Below the pieces are notes generated by a model that saw only the letters and a program-made list of their open reading frames with translations, was not told where the DNA came from and ran no database searches. Position numbers and translations under genes: made by a program. Positions 45,101-60,100 of a DNA stretch of 64,000 nt are shown here, piece after piece (position 1 is the stretch's first letter; each line of letters begins with the position of its first letter). Source of the DNA: Cristatella mucedo (Eukaryota > Bryozoa > Phylactolaemata > Cristatellidae); NCBI GenBank assembly GCA_009760855.2, contig WPIO01000029.1:2712001-2776000 (forward strand). Reading direction: 5' to 3'.

Positions 45101-48100
45101 TCTTTATAAATTGCCTCCACAGACGTACAATGCATGCAAACAAGCAAATAAGTATGCACGTGTGTGTATAGTAAAGAATCGCGTTACAAAATTGATTGTG
45201 TTTCGTTAAATATAAAACAAATATAATTCATTCATATAGCACCCTAAGAGAACTTTATCTCTATTCAGGCGCTTCACGTGTGCTACGTGGCTCGAGCCTA
45301 CGACCTCAGCAGTCAGATGAAATTACCCTGGCCTAGGTCGTAAATGGCTAACACCTTAACCACCCTGCCAAATCAGGATATCAATTGTTTCGTTATTTTT
45401 AGTATTAAAGACTCGCTTGCCGTATGCATCCACCTTACTCACGAAATGCTGAAATGTCAACAATGCCGTCTAAAGTACAAGTAGCCTGCTGTCATTGGTT
45501 TAGTAAACTAGCCAGCAGAAACTAGCCAGCTTATTCTTGAAAGAGCATGGTGCTACATTTTAGATGACAGAAGACAAGAACCTGTTACAGAAACCAACTA
45601 GCATACCGTGTGACTCCTAGTGTCGCTAGGAAAACTCGATGCATAGAAAATGAGCCGTGGCTCAGAGTGAGTTAGCAATGACATTTCAGAGGCTTCCAGA
45701 AAGGCATCAAGTGTCTGCTTTCCAGTGGCATTTAATTCTTCCGAACCAGTGACACTGAAGCTCAGACAGTCCTCTATGCAACTTATAAAAGTCCTAAAAC
45801 CGTCATTAATAACATTCCTGGATATCACTTTTTAATCTAAAGTGTGGTCTGTGTAAAAACAAAAACTAGCACGAAGAAGAACCGCATTCTTATTTCTTTT
45901 CCACATAAGTTTCCTAAAGCAGGTTTGTAAAAAAAAATCCTATAGCAAAGCTATTTCGCTTGCACACTAGGATCAGGTTCATCTGCATTCGAACTGGATC
46001 GAATAGGGTGCAAAAAGTTCGGCGATCCGGAGCACAACTGACGATTGCAGTCTCATGGAGAGCTGTATTAAATTATTGGCAACGAATGTCAAGCCTGCTG
46101 CCGACTGTGGCATTTCCTTTCCAGCCGTCCAGAGCTGCTGCTTATTTTTAAGCCACGTCCTCAATTGCCTTCCTAGCTCAGCTATGCTTCTCACTTTCGC
46201 CTTGTTGCATGAGATGAAGTCTGTCTGGTTACTCTATGTGCTTCGAAAGTCACTTTCGCTTTGAGCGTGCTAAATAAAACCCCAGCATAACACATACTTA
46301 GTCCTTGTTGCTTTGTGGATTTATGGACTGAGATACATTACATTATAAGCTACCAAAGTCATGCGAGCAGTGCAATATCTTACCAGCAGGCTGGTGCACT
46401 TTTGCATCAGCTGTGGCTACACCTTTTGCATTAGATTCATGTTTCTCTGGAATGTCTTTCACAGTCAGTGCCGTACGCTTTGGCATGATAGGTGGCTTTC
46501 CTCCAACACTCGGCCCACTAGAAGAGTTCACATCGTCAGCCGACTTGTACAAGGATTCTGTCATCTCTGAGCTTGTCACCTTGTCACCTTCAGGCTTTTT
46601 GTCTTTTTTCAGTCCAAATAAATTTGACAGACTGAAAACAGCATTGAATACAGCATACAAACTGTACGTGCAAGCTATGTGCATGTCAGATAAAATTAAA
46701 TATCTCTATGAATAGCAAAGTAAGAAACAAAAGAAGCCAGTGGTCACACAAATTAAAGGGTAGCCCGTTGGATGGTTGCAAATCTTGTTACAACTGCTCT
46801 GAACACAGAGCCTCCATAACACAGTGGTATAAGGGTTGAGCCTCAAATTAGATATAAGATGTAGCAAAAAATTACAGCTATAGTTACACAATAATTTTCG
46901 GTGGCATATACACTTATTTACTTTTTGGGTATTTAAGAAACAACATGGGTGACTGCAGTCACTAATGTGCAGCCCATTCCATGAGGGTGCTATGCAGCAC
47001 AGATAACCAATGGTGTGACCGAAAAGTACGTCCTATACGAAGAGCGAGAACTGGAAAGGAACTAACAGCCATGGCGCTAGTACACCCTGCATGCACGTGT
47101 GCGCACCTGCTCGGAGGCACCTAATCAATTTTTAAATGATAAGCGTGAATGTGAAACGAAGAAACTATCTCAGGAGTGTCACCACACCACTAAGCCAGAC
47201 AGCCTCTGCCTTGAGAGACACCAAAGGCAAACTTGATGCACACCTGAGCGCAGATGCAGGCACCTCATTTTCAGGTCTCTCATTCTTAGGCTCCAGCCTA
47301 CCTATCAGATCTACTCCCACACGGGGCTAAGCATCGTACCACTCGCTTTTCGGAATCTAATCGCTTACCTATATCACGTACGAGCCTCAAATCCTATTGA
47401 GACCGTGCCTTTAGTTCGTGTGCTCTTAAAGCCTGGACCTCACATCAGACTAGCGTCACGACAACCCCCGACTTGATCACGTTTAAAAAGAACTAAAAAC
47501 GCATCTATTTATCACAGTATTTAATGGGTCGCTGTGATTCGTCCTTTATGTGCTTATGCATGCTGACACTGTGCATGCTGACACCAGCCACACTTGTATC
47601 ACCTTGTATTGCATGCTGAACCTGTGCATGTCACCCTAACCATGTTATTTTTATGTGAAGTGTCTGAATAGAGATTAAGTTCTCTTGGGGTGCTATACAA
47701 ATGAATTATATTTGTTTGCTTGTTGCCATTGAGCATGCTACCACTAACAATTCAATCGTGCTTCCTTTGCAGCAAATGTAAAGTGTCTAGAAGAGATTGA
47801 GTTTTTCTGAGGATGCTATATCAAATGTATTATTATTATTACCTCCATGTCATACAGTGAATTTTGGAAGCTCAGAAGCACAAATAAAAGCCACTCTTAC
47901 ATACTAACAACCCCAGTAATATTGATAATAGTAAAGACAGCATGCAGTTAAGTACTGATGAGGCACATTCTCAGATTAAGGCATTTTTAAGATTAAGAAA
48001 CCCCTCGGACCCATAATGGTAGTGCCAACTGAACCAACTCTAGCTCTCTAGCTCTGAAAGTAACAAATGCCAGGCATGGGCCTAGGTGCCTGCAGAACAG

Positions 48101-51100
48101 CGCTCCTTTTATATTGGAAGCTGGATATTCACCGTAGTACCAGCTTCGTCGAGGTAGCATAGGGGGTGTTTATTTACACAAACTGTGTGCTTAGCTGAAT
48201 GCCGTCTGCTACCACTGACAAAGGGGTACCTGCAATGGCATCGAGTAACACACGCCCCCCTCCAACAATGCTTCTTCCATACATCGGATCACCAGTAAAC
48301 GAATGTAGGGGCTGCCAATGTTAGACTGCCTAAGAGGCTAGCCTGACTAAGTTCCCTCCCTGGCCTCGATGTACACGGCAGAATTGCCTAAGAGCCACAG
48401 AGGCCGTGGCCCGAACCTAAACTGCTCTTGAGTTGACGAGCAAAAAAGGGTCGATGTACCAATATCAGGTAACCAAAGGAAACCACGCATTTAGCGTTCA
48501 ATGCAATCTGCCTGCAAATTCATACTGCACATGCATTTTAATAACTGTCGGCATAAACATGTTCTATTTTCAGAAGCAAACTGCTAGCCAATAGCTCGGT
48601 GCAAAGCATGCACCGCCAAAGTAGTGGTGATAGGTTTAACCTAACGATGCTCTATGAAGTAAGTACTGTCAACTTCGTAGTAGATCCATAAAGTAACCGA
48701 TCCAAACGAAACCAGATTTTTTTCATCGATCATTATATGTGCTGCTTCTTACAAATCTGAGGTGAAAGGTGAGATAATGCATTGAAAACTTAAGCAGATA
48801 GGATGTGAAACCAAAAAAAAACATTTTGCATAATATGTGCTTGACATATTGGTCAGCCTCCTAAATACAAGCACGGTAATAGTGTTCTAGTGTTTCTACC
48901 TTCGCACCTCGTCGAACCAACTCAAAAGCACAAATGATTCTCCAATATATGCCTTTTCTGCTGCAAAAATTCCCACTCTATTTCACCTTCTTCAGCCATA
49001 GCTTCATACCATCGGCTCAGCCCTCTGCCGATAAATATGAATAAATAAGCAGCTACACGATCAATTTTTCAGCTGATTACTTTTCTGCTCTGGTTTGGGA
49101 ATACATTTTGAGCATGCTAGAAAATCCTGTGAGCTTGCCCACATAAAGAGAGCTCGGTTTAAGTAACGGGCAGATAATAATAATAATAAGCAGCATCTAA
49201 TATGCTTATGACAATAGAGCAAATTACTTTAGCTTCCCCTTAATCTTTTTTAGCTCAACAGGATATCTGGTGTAACAGTCAAATTTACACAGAAAAATAA
49301 AGGCAACTTGACCTAAAGGATGGATGGATGGATGTCCTTAACCTGCATTTACAGAGAACCCTCAGCAGTAATGCCGGCCTTCTGCAACTAAAACTACACC
49401 GCTTCTCACGAATCAGTCCGTGATAACTTGGCCAATGTGACATTTGCGTTTGCAGCAATAACAAAAAGCCATTGTTTAACATCTTGATTGCATTTTAAAG
49501 ACTCTTGTAGCTATCGCATGCCCGAAAGTTTGCTTAGATAAGGGCAGTTTTTGAGAAGACACGTTGAGCACGCTCAACCCTTGCTGACACATGCAGGATA
49601 GCACAAACCCGTCTAAGGCAACAAACTTACGAGCACGTGCCTCAGTACAGTCAGAGCTGAAAATAAAGGTAGTAAGATACAGTGAACCAACAAAGCATGA
49701 GAGCTGAACTTCCATTCAGCAAAACGCCACGTACAAAAATCACAAAAATCGCATGAAAAATAGTTCGATCAAAATACAGTCGGCCTGGAATACAGCGGAC
49801 CTTGCCATTACCACTGGATGGGTACCGTGTGTTGAAACTATTCGACAAGGTACAGCCAATGCAACTTCACTTGATCAGATGCTTAGTCATGCTGACTTGA
49901 TACAACTACAATTTGCAAACGATAATAGTGTGTCTCAATTTGCAGATGATAATAGTGTATCTGTATGTCGATATGGGTAGAGTATCTCTGTTTGTTTTGC
50001 TCGATCTTTCGACAGCTTTTGATATAATCGTTCACCAAGTCCTTCTTGAGCGCCTCTCATCTCGCCTGGGCATTACTGGCACTGCAGTGCAATGGTTCAG
50101 GTCCTATCTCAGTGGGAGACTCCAGAGCATTGATGTGAATAGACAAAGATCATTCGAAGAACCTCTGAAATATGGGGGTATCTCAGGGCTATATGCTTGG
50201 TCCTGTTCTTTTCACGGTTTATACTCTTCCTCTTGCCAATGTAATTGCCAAGCAAAATCTAGGCTTACACTTCTATGCGGATGACTCAGTTGTACCTTTG
50301 CATTGATCCCTACCAGCCTTTGAGCACCTCTAATTCTCTCAACTCACTTGCAGCATGTATTGATGACATCCGCACATGGATGGCAGCAAATTTTCCAAAA
50401 CTAAACGATGATAAAACTAACTTACTAGTTATGGGCAAACCCAGTGTGATTCGGAAATTGGAAAAGCTAACGCTCAAAATCAGCTCTGCCAGCATATCCC
50501 CTGTTGAATCTGCGCGAAATCTGTGTGTCATGTTCCAAAGTGACCTTTCGTTAGACGACCACGTCAGCTCCACAATCAAGTCTACCTACTTTCAGCTACA
50601 TAGCATAGCTGAAATTCGGGCTTGTTTAGACAAGGACACCACATCTAAGTTGGTCCATGCATTTGCGACATTCCGTCTTGACTTCTGTTACTCACTGCTT
50701 GCTGGTCTACCGGCCTGTGAAATCAGGCACTTACAGCTGGTGCAAAACTCTGCCGCTAGGCTTGTCGTTAGCGTCACAGTTGCCACATCACACCACTTCT
50801 CGCCGACCTGCATTGGCTACTAGTACCAAAGCCTGGAACTCACTTCCGACTTGCATCACGATATCTCCTGACTTGACTACACTTAAAAATAAATTAAAAA
50901 GCACCTATTTAGGACAGCATTTAGTGGGTCCCTGTGATTCGTCCCTTATGTGATTTTTCGTGCTGATACTGTTGCATGCTGCCACTAACCATACTTAAAT
51001 GCTGACCCTGTGCACGTCACCCCTACCTATGTTATTCTTGTTGTTTATCGAGCATGCTACCACTAACCATTCGATGGTATTTCCTTTGCAGCACATGTAA

Positions 51101-54100
51101 AGTGCCTAGAAAGAAATTTAGTTCTCTGAGGGTGCTTTATTAAGTGTGTTATTATTATCTCAGTATTTATTTGACTGGCTAGACAGGTCCTTCCGAATTG
51201 AAGTGATGACAGCCAAATTAAATGTAAATGCACGGCCAGGCACTTGCAGATTTGGCATGCATATATTGATAGCATCAACCTATAGAATAAAACCTCCACG
51301 ACAGAGCTATGCAATCATGTGACTTGCAATAACCAATCATTATCGGTCCATAATGAGCGATTGGCTAAAAGGATCGTGTCTATTGTGCACAGCCGAGCCG
51401 ATACTGAGTTACCTGCAACAAATAATTTACTACTTGTGAGCCCTTATGCAGAGGAGCACAGAGGGGTCCCGTGTTATGAACATGATCCGTTTCCAGACTG
51501 AGTTCATCACCTGTTCGTCACACGGTCATTTGTAACCGAGATTGCAATACTCATACGGTACTATGGGAAAACTTTTAATTCGTACTGAGCCCAGCAAAAA
51601 CTCGCTCCCAAATTAAAATATTGTGGACTAACCAACTTAAACTTTCCTATTTTTCAAGCTGCCTGAAACAAGTGAATAGATGAATTAAGAACAAAATGAA
51701 GATTAACACTATGAGTATCAAAAACATAACTGCAGAACACATATATAACAAATGTAAAAAACATCAACACATAAATACAAAAATACAAGATACTTCCTTC
51801 GATCTGAATAAAGTCAGGCCAGAAAAGCTCTGAGACCCTGCAGTTAACACTGCATAACTAACTCGGTAGTCTAGTGTGGCAGCTAACATCGGCTGCATGA
51901 CTCTAGGGACTCAAGTGTTCTACTGCAGAGCATATATAAACCATGGTGAAATCATGGCTCTCATTGTCAGGGATTTAAACGCCATAGATCGAAATCCAAT
52001 AACAATACAGCTCGAGATTAGCAATGCAAGGACCAAACCAAAGAAGTGAGCATGTCAAAGCAGTAATACAGCCCCGACATACAATACAGACACTTGACAA
52101 TACTAGCAGAAAAATGAAGGACATGTTAAAGGCAAGAGAGCCATAGAATAAAACAAGATCATGATGACACCAATAAGCATAACAATTACTATATGTTGTA
52201 TAAGTTTGCAGCAGTGAAAAATCACGAAAATGACAACTTAGCTTTGGAAGACGGGCCTGAGGGTACACTAAAATAGCTGGTAAGCCTGTCCACTGACTGC
52301 CAACCTAAAAGTTCTTAGTTAAAAAAGCAAAATCTATGTAGAGGCAAAAATTAAAACTTATTTCAAAATTATATTTAATAATGTTCTTATAAAACGAACA
52401 TTAATGTAGCATTATGAAATTCATTCATCAGGACCGAGTAGGGAGTCAGGATTGAGTTGTGTGTACGGGAGCATACAGAGGTGCTGACCATATTTAAATT
52501 TTTATTAACTACATAGTAAGCCACCCCTCCCATGAAGAATAATGGGCAGATTTTATTGATGTTCATTGCTTACCAAAGATCCCAAGGCATATTCAATTTA
52601 AAGAATGAGCGTGCATGTTGCAGCTATATATGCAAATTAGAAAATTCTTTTCCTTTTTTTGACACGACACTCATCATTGCTGTACGGTCACAGCAGTACT
52701 ATAAATATATCACAAAGGACATAATGTAAACATGACCATCAGTGACTGTGACGGACTAACTAGCTAACATGGGTTATTATATTATGCTGTATGCAAGCGC
52801 TCTATGAGCAGACAGAGATGAAGGGTGAAGCAGGTTCAATCATGCAGATAGTAGAAACAGCAAAGGCCAAATCATTCATCCAGCTAAAGCAGGAATAAGT
52901 GATGTTAAGGTGCACACCTTTTCTTGTCCTTCTCCTTAGTATCCTTGACTTTGCTCTCTTTGGTCTCCTTGTCTCTGTCATCCTTCTCCTTTTCTTTTTT
53001 AGCCTCTTTGGTTTCCTTGTCTTTAGAGCTGCTTCCAAAAGGCCAAAATGATTTCTTCTTGATCTGAGGGCTGAAATAAAAATGGCAATTCTAAAAAAGT
53101 ACAGGATGGCCACTGCATTAGCTAACAGCAAGGACTAGTCACATGCTGCCCTAGCTTAGGCCCCCCCCCGATAAGGAGGTCGCCCTTGACGACCAGGGTC
53201 ATGGGCTCGAGCCCTTCGGCATAAGTAAAATGCCTGGATAGAGATTAAGTTCTCTTATGGTGCTACAAATGAAGTATTTAATTAATGCATAACCATGATG
53301 AATAAGTTTCCTATATGACAAGCTGCAACAACAAATGCAACATAAAATGTAGCTCGAAGCAGTAAATTATATGAAAATCATACCAACATGACCGACATGT
53401 GAATATGACTCTACCGACACAGTACGTCTAGTAGCCATTACAGAGCCTTCTCTGTTGCCCCTCCAGCCCGGCTGCTTCTCATATGTGAGCACAACGTAGG
53501 CTTCCAAACTATATGGGGAGCAGCCATCAACAAGTGAACTAGATCTTGTGCTCAGCTTCAGCCAAAACACAGCTGGTGCTTCAGCAAAGCAGTTTGGAAA
53601 TTTAAGAAGCTGTATCCAAAAAAAACTGATGCCGAACAACGTTGGGTAGCCACGGGTCACATAAGAGCAGCACATTCAATGCACAAGCTATGAACAGGTA
53701 CTGCTTTGGTGAGAGATAGACTGAAAAGAAACGTAGTTCATGGACATAACAGTCTCCATCTTTCTGGCCGATGCTACTGAGGCAAGTGTTAATCGCTTTC
53801 TGCTTATCAATCATGAATTATCGGGGCATGTGAGAGTTACCTGTCAGCCTCTGTGATGCTCGGTGAGCGGCCAAGGCTGCCAGTCTTGCCACTACTGTTC
53901 TGTCCCTTTGACAAGTCTGCCGATGAGGTCACTGAAGCAGTCATGTCCGGGGACTGGCTGAAAAATCGGTCCATCACCTCACCGCCTTGGCCGCTGTCCT
54001 CGTCGTTGCCCTCACTGCCCACTGGCATCGGGCTTCCCAGCGGCACGGCAACAGTCCGGCGGCCAGGCATGTGCATCTTTGTCCGCCTAGGCCTGTCCTT

Positions 54101-57100
54101 CGTCACGTGCACCAGCTGAGGCCCCACATCACCACCAGTGGTTAAGGAATCGAGGTCTATCGGTGCTTCTGAAGAAGACCAACAAGACACATTTATGGAT
54201 GAGCTGGTCTTACGCTAGACCAGTGGTGCAAGCAAACAAGGATTGCACTTGATGCAGCTGGTCTTACCTGTTTCTAATATCGCTTTGTCTGTAACGTCTT
54301 CTTCAAGATCTAACGCAACAAAGGGAGCAAATAGATATAGGCTGTGTTACCGTGGCATGTATTCGACCTTAGCTCATGCCACCCAACTGTACACCTTCCA
54401 CCGCAAACCAGTATAAATAGTCCAATCATGCTTGCTTCGACGTGCATGCCAAAAATGCGCTTGGCTGCTGCTGCTGGAGCAGCTTGGCGCAGTTGCTGCT
54501 GCCACCACATCGCTCAGCAGCGTGTTCATACAGGCACAAGCAGCAGACTAACCATTGCGCATGCTGAAGCTGGTGGATGCAGCAGCAGCCACTCCTGCAT
54601 TGGGCTCAGCCTCAACAACAGGACTGTCGACGTCAATGGCAGGCTCTACTTCAACAGCATATAGTTGCATGCTCGGGCCTGCAAAGAGCATACAACCGGA
54701 TGTGTGTCACCACCGCGAACGTGCAGACACGTCGTGCATCGTGACACACTGTAGTGGGAGCAGGAGCTGAAGAAAGAGAAACTCGACAGTACGAGCAGCG
54801 GCAAAGAACATCAAAGAAGAAAGCCGACCAACGAGTGCTCACAGCCCATGCAGTGAGCACAAGTGACAGCAGCGAGGCCTCGCCATAAGCAAGGTACAGT
54901 GTCCAGGCATGCAAACATGCAATGTAACATAGCGTATCCCCCACCTGCAACTCCACAAACCTACTTGGACTAAGTGGGTGTTATGGCGGATAGTATTCTA
55001 CAGCAAACTCGAAGCCTATGCGAAATTTCGGTGTACATACCGTAGCCAAGAGACAATACTCCATTTCATGCATTAAAGAGTAAGTGAGAAGCACAGCTGA
55101 CTCAAAAGGGCAGTCGAGGAAGTGAGTATCATGGAAGCAAAAGGACATGATGGCTGGAAATGATGTTATACAGTCAGCAGTGGGAGATAAATCGTTGCAA
55201 AGAATTGTGGCTGTAAATTCCATTTTAGGACCTACACAGCAAAGCTTGTGTCGCCAAAAGTCTTTAAGCATAGGAATAAAACAGCTAATGCATTATGCAT
55301 ACCTGAGAGCCCGAGCAGGCAGAAAGTGGTGCAGCAGTTCAGCTAGGCATGAAGGAGCTAAGCCATGGCATGGCAGGCCTTGTGAGTCAGAACTGAACAA
55401 GCATTTCAGCCATAACACTCAAGTAGTCAGCAACAAGTCTTCATCACCGAAAAACCACTGCTGGCACAAGCATTACCAGCCGATCCACCAAAGTGAATAG
55501 GCAATTTTAGTGAAAAATGAATATGCTATGCCCATGATAGTAGGGAGAGACAGAGAATAAGAAAATGAGGGGATGGAGAGGAGGGGTGGGGGAGAGAAAA
55601 AGGAAAGGAAGTAGAGGAAAGTGCTGGGAGAGGGGGACACAGAGCAAAATAGAAAGACAGAGCAAGATACAGCAACACAAAACAAAAAATGAATAGGAAA
55701 TAAAGAGCAAGATATAAATAGAAAGAGGCAAACAGACAGACAGACAGATAGCGAGATGGGGAGACAGACAAATAGGAGAAAGCTTATATATTAAGAGGCA
55801 GAGAAATACTATGACAGAACACTACTCTCCTCGTATTAGCACCCTATTATTCAGCACACTGGGATCATCGAATAGTCAATTTAGCTCAGGCTGCTATAGA
55901 ACTGTGCAGGGGTGAAAGGCGTGGATCTAACAGTGTTTTGCTTGCACACAATACTTCTCCCACGCCAACCAATCAAGAATGATAAGACAATGTTCGCCAC
56001 ATATGCTGTTGGTTTTTGTAATACAGCCATCGTAAGATACCACTGTACAAAGTAGAAAAAACTGAAGGTCACTTTATTCAAGCTTATTCGTTTACAGTGA
56101 AGCAGACAGTCTTAGCAACTATCAATCCGCTTACAGCAGGCAATAAAGATTTGTCAGCTGATGGAGTCGAACCCACGACCTGGAATTGAAGCGCGGACAT
56201 CTTATAGATGAGATAATATTCTGTGGCCATTATTGCTGACCACAAATATCCGAAAGTTAACCGTTGATCCTAAACATATCCTTAATCATCAATCCTGAGT
56301 ATTACTGACCACCACCAAGCCTTGCCGACATCTCACACCTGCCTCACATCATCTCACATCTCACACCTCACCGACAACTCACACTCTCACACCTGCCCAG
56401 CTTCCTCTCTGAGCTCCAGTGTTACTATACTGCCACGAGGCTGTTGGAATCTTGAGCAAGAAATTAAGAAGCCTCGGGGTAAATACAAAAAAACAGAAAG
56501 CACAAACATCGTGGTAGAACATAACTATTTAATATAATCTGGGGATTGTGCATCCACTATTAGAAGACCTCAAAATTTCAAGTAGCAGCAACAAAGCACA
56601 AGACAAGCAGCTGGCAAGCACCTCATGCCCCGTCCAGTCGAGGTTAGCACTGCCAGACCGCCTTATTCTAGATGCTATGAGCTATAAAGGGTAACAACGA
56701 AGGGGGTCTAATAACAGCACACGACTAGCATTTAACAGCAGACACTGCCTATATACCTGCTCTGATGAGGTTTCCAACGAGATGGTCTGCAGCAAGGAAG
56801 ATAAAAAAAAAACTATGTCAATGAATTGCTACTAGTGTTAGTGAATAGCATAGCACAAGACAGTTTTATATATGCCTCGAATCGGTGCTGAATTTATGCG
56901 AGTGAAATTATAAGGAAAAAACGTGCACGGCAAGATCAAGGTTGTAGCAGGTGTATCACAGCACTCATTACATGTAATGCTGAAGTACCATGGGCAGAAA
57001 GTTTGGGCAGTAGCAGGGACAGCAGGTATTTTGGTCGCATAGGCAGCAGGTATGAGCAGAAGACGACAGTGATGATAAAACAAAACGGCAGAAAGATACC

Positions 57101-60100
57101 AGTACTACGGTAGTGGCCAACAGTGACAAGTACAAGCTAAGCAGCAGGCATTGCAAGACGGCTGCATACATCATTTTTTTAAATAACTTCAGAAAATTAC
57201 AACAAGCTCGGGTAAATAAATAGCTGCATGGCAGATAGTTTTGTGCTATGTGGATAAAGCCACAGATAAACGTATTGTAGATATCGGAAAAGCAAGGTTA
57301 GCTATAGCAACTGGCCAATACAACAGCAATGCCAATGATTTCTTGTTGCCAGCATCATCAGCCAAGTAGACGTCAGGACAGGCAATGGCAACACAAAGGC
57401 AGGCATGCCACACTGCCAACAGTTCAAATCAATACCTCCGAAAGTGTAGGTGCCCCCTAGAGATAATAGGCACAGTGCAATGAGACGATTCAAGACCTTG
57501 CCGTGCAAGTGTGGAGCCTACTAGCACATCATTAACACCCTACATCAGCAGCTCGAGCACACTAACAGTACTGCTGGCATGCAGCTCGCAGTCTGGCTCT
57601 CAAGATGCTAACGGCGAACAGATGGATAAGCGTTAGCAGATTGGAAAAGACATTCACTACTCTAGCATGAAATTATACTTGCATAGAGGCATGAGATTGT
57701 GCAGATATAAAGTTGTGTACCACAGCTGCCGATTTTAAAATGTTAAAATCGCTAATAAAAACTATTAAGAAATTAGATTGCTCAGGTACTATCACGATTT
57801 GTTGCACATCACATACAGAATCCAACGGGATTCAAACCATACAGCAAGTGAAGAGAGAAGAGAGACTGGCATTGCTGATTCTTGAACATGCAGTAGGCTC
57901 TGCTGGCTCTCTTGAAGTATGCACTAAGTTGAAAGCATAGTGTATGCATGGTAAGAACGTCCCCAAGGCTTGAGCTTCATCTGTGGTAGCCCAAGTTTGC
58001 CCTGAAGAAGCTAATCGAAGCTTTGTCAGCACGAAAACTAACCAGCTCAGTAAAATGTAATGTAATATAACGTAATTCATCTCTGGCTAAAACTCCACCA
58101 GGCCATAAAGACTGTGTGGGTGTTACAAAGGAGAGTTCTGTATAGCGCACTTACAGCCTAAGCGGCTTTCAGCACACATTCGGTGGCCAACCGACTTGAT
58201 CTCACGCAACAAAAAGAAAGTGGGAAGCATGGCAGAGTCAAGATAGCAGTTGAGGAAGTGAGTAGCATGGAAGTACCAGCTCAGGACCGCTGAAAAAAAT
58301 GAGCCATAGTCGGCAGCAGGAGAGTAATTGTCGTTGCATAAGATTTGTGGGCACCTGTTCCACAGTCTAGGACCTGCAGAGCTGAAGCTTCTGTTGATAA
58401 CGGTCTTTAAGCGAAGGAATGAAACAGCTAATTTATTGTCCATACAGGACCCGAGGACACGAAGAGGCTGGAACTGTCTCCTCCCTCCTATACGCAAACA
58501 CATTAGTGCTTGCTGAGGCAACGGTACACGTTCTCACAAAACACACACTTCTCACACATCTCTGCTTGTAACTCTGCAACGTCAAAAGGACTAAGTGCGT
58601 TTTTGCTGTTTAGCTATATATAGCGCACCGAAAGTCTCAGTGGCTTTCGGTGAGCATGCAGTAGCTAACAGGTTATACTTCACGCAACAAAGAGAAAGTG
58701 GGGAGCACAGCTGCCTCGTGCGGCCAGTCAAAGAAGTGGGCAGAATGGAAGTACCAGCGCAATAGGGCTGGAGAGAAGTATGTGCTACCGTCGGCAGCCG
58801 AAGAGAAGAAGTCTCTACTTAAGAATTGTGGAAGCAAGTTCCACAGTCTAGAACCTTCAGAGCAAAAGCTTTTGCTGTCAACAGCCTTAAGTAAAGGAAC
58901 AGAACTGATCATTTATTCTCCATAAAGGACCTGGGGTCATGATGAGACTGAAACTGGTACAGCAGTTCACAAATGCATGTACAAACGCAGGCATGCTCAC
59001 GCACACTCTTTGCACAGATTTAAATGGTAAACACTCATTTAATGAGCCTTTGAAATGGGCGGACCCCGGAGATCTGCTCTAGGTATGTTCCTTTTCATGC
59101 TGTATACTCACCCTACTGCCGATGAAACTGCCTAGCACTATCTAGGCTTTAATTGTAAAGCAAATGGCACACAACTGTGTCTATGCTTTGATCCGTCCTT
59201 CCGTCCAGCACGTCGACCTATCTTAACTCCTTTGCAGCTTGTAATATAACAAATGCACTCGAATGGCAGCAAACGCTCTTTAAAATAGAATGATTATAAA
59301 ACCAACTTAACAGTTGTGGGAAAATCAGTTGCCTTTACATCATATGTTGAGTGCCTAAAGAGATACAACTAGACTTATCTGTCGTGAACTTCCACATTAT
59401 GCCACTTTTCAACGACCTGCATTGGTACTCATCATGCAGTGCATAAACCTTTAGGTTCTGTCCCTCACCGTCATTCTCTTGCTCATGTCTGAAATGTTTG
59501 CTGAATGAATGGTGATTGCCACTTTATAAATAAGGCACCTATCTAGAATGCCTACTCCTCAGGCTTCCTACCATTGCATCCTCTATTTTGACTCTCAAGT
59601 ACTTTATATGTAATGTATCACTGCCTGTAACTCCACAAAGCCATAAAGACTAAGTGGGTGTTACGCAGGAGATGTGCTTCTAACCAAACACAAATCCTTT
59701 AGTGGTCGTGCCTTCAGGTGCATGAAATAAAAGTAAGCTAAAAACCTGCCAGCTTCTCACAGCATTTGCTCAATCTGTGTCACCCGTATGTGCCTCTGTT
59801 TACTGATATATAAGTGTTATCACTAATCGCCTGCCGAATTTCCTTTTCACCAAGTGCAGTGTAGCTCGAAACAGACTTGGTTAACTTAAAGTGCTATACT
59901 TATATTCAATTATCATTAGAGTTATTATAACTGCATTTTAAGTGAACGAGATGCCTCAGCTACACCTTTTATCCTGCCTATATCTTAATCTTAGGATATT
60001 CACAGGTCGAAGAACTAATACAGTCCCTTCGACAAGCAGCAATATTTATAGAGATAGCCACTGTAGCAGCTGGGCAGAAGTAAATAAAACAAGCAATAAA

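Noticed and set aside
45598..45828. Minus-strand open frame (EDCLSFSVTGSEELNATGKQ) as an extra CARMIL-like exon
   Set aside because: A possible acceptor gives the right entry phase, but the only donor seen leaves phase 0 while the next exon needs phase 1. Possibly a cassette exon of another form or chance.
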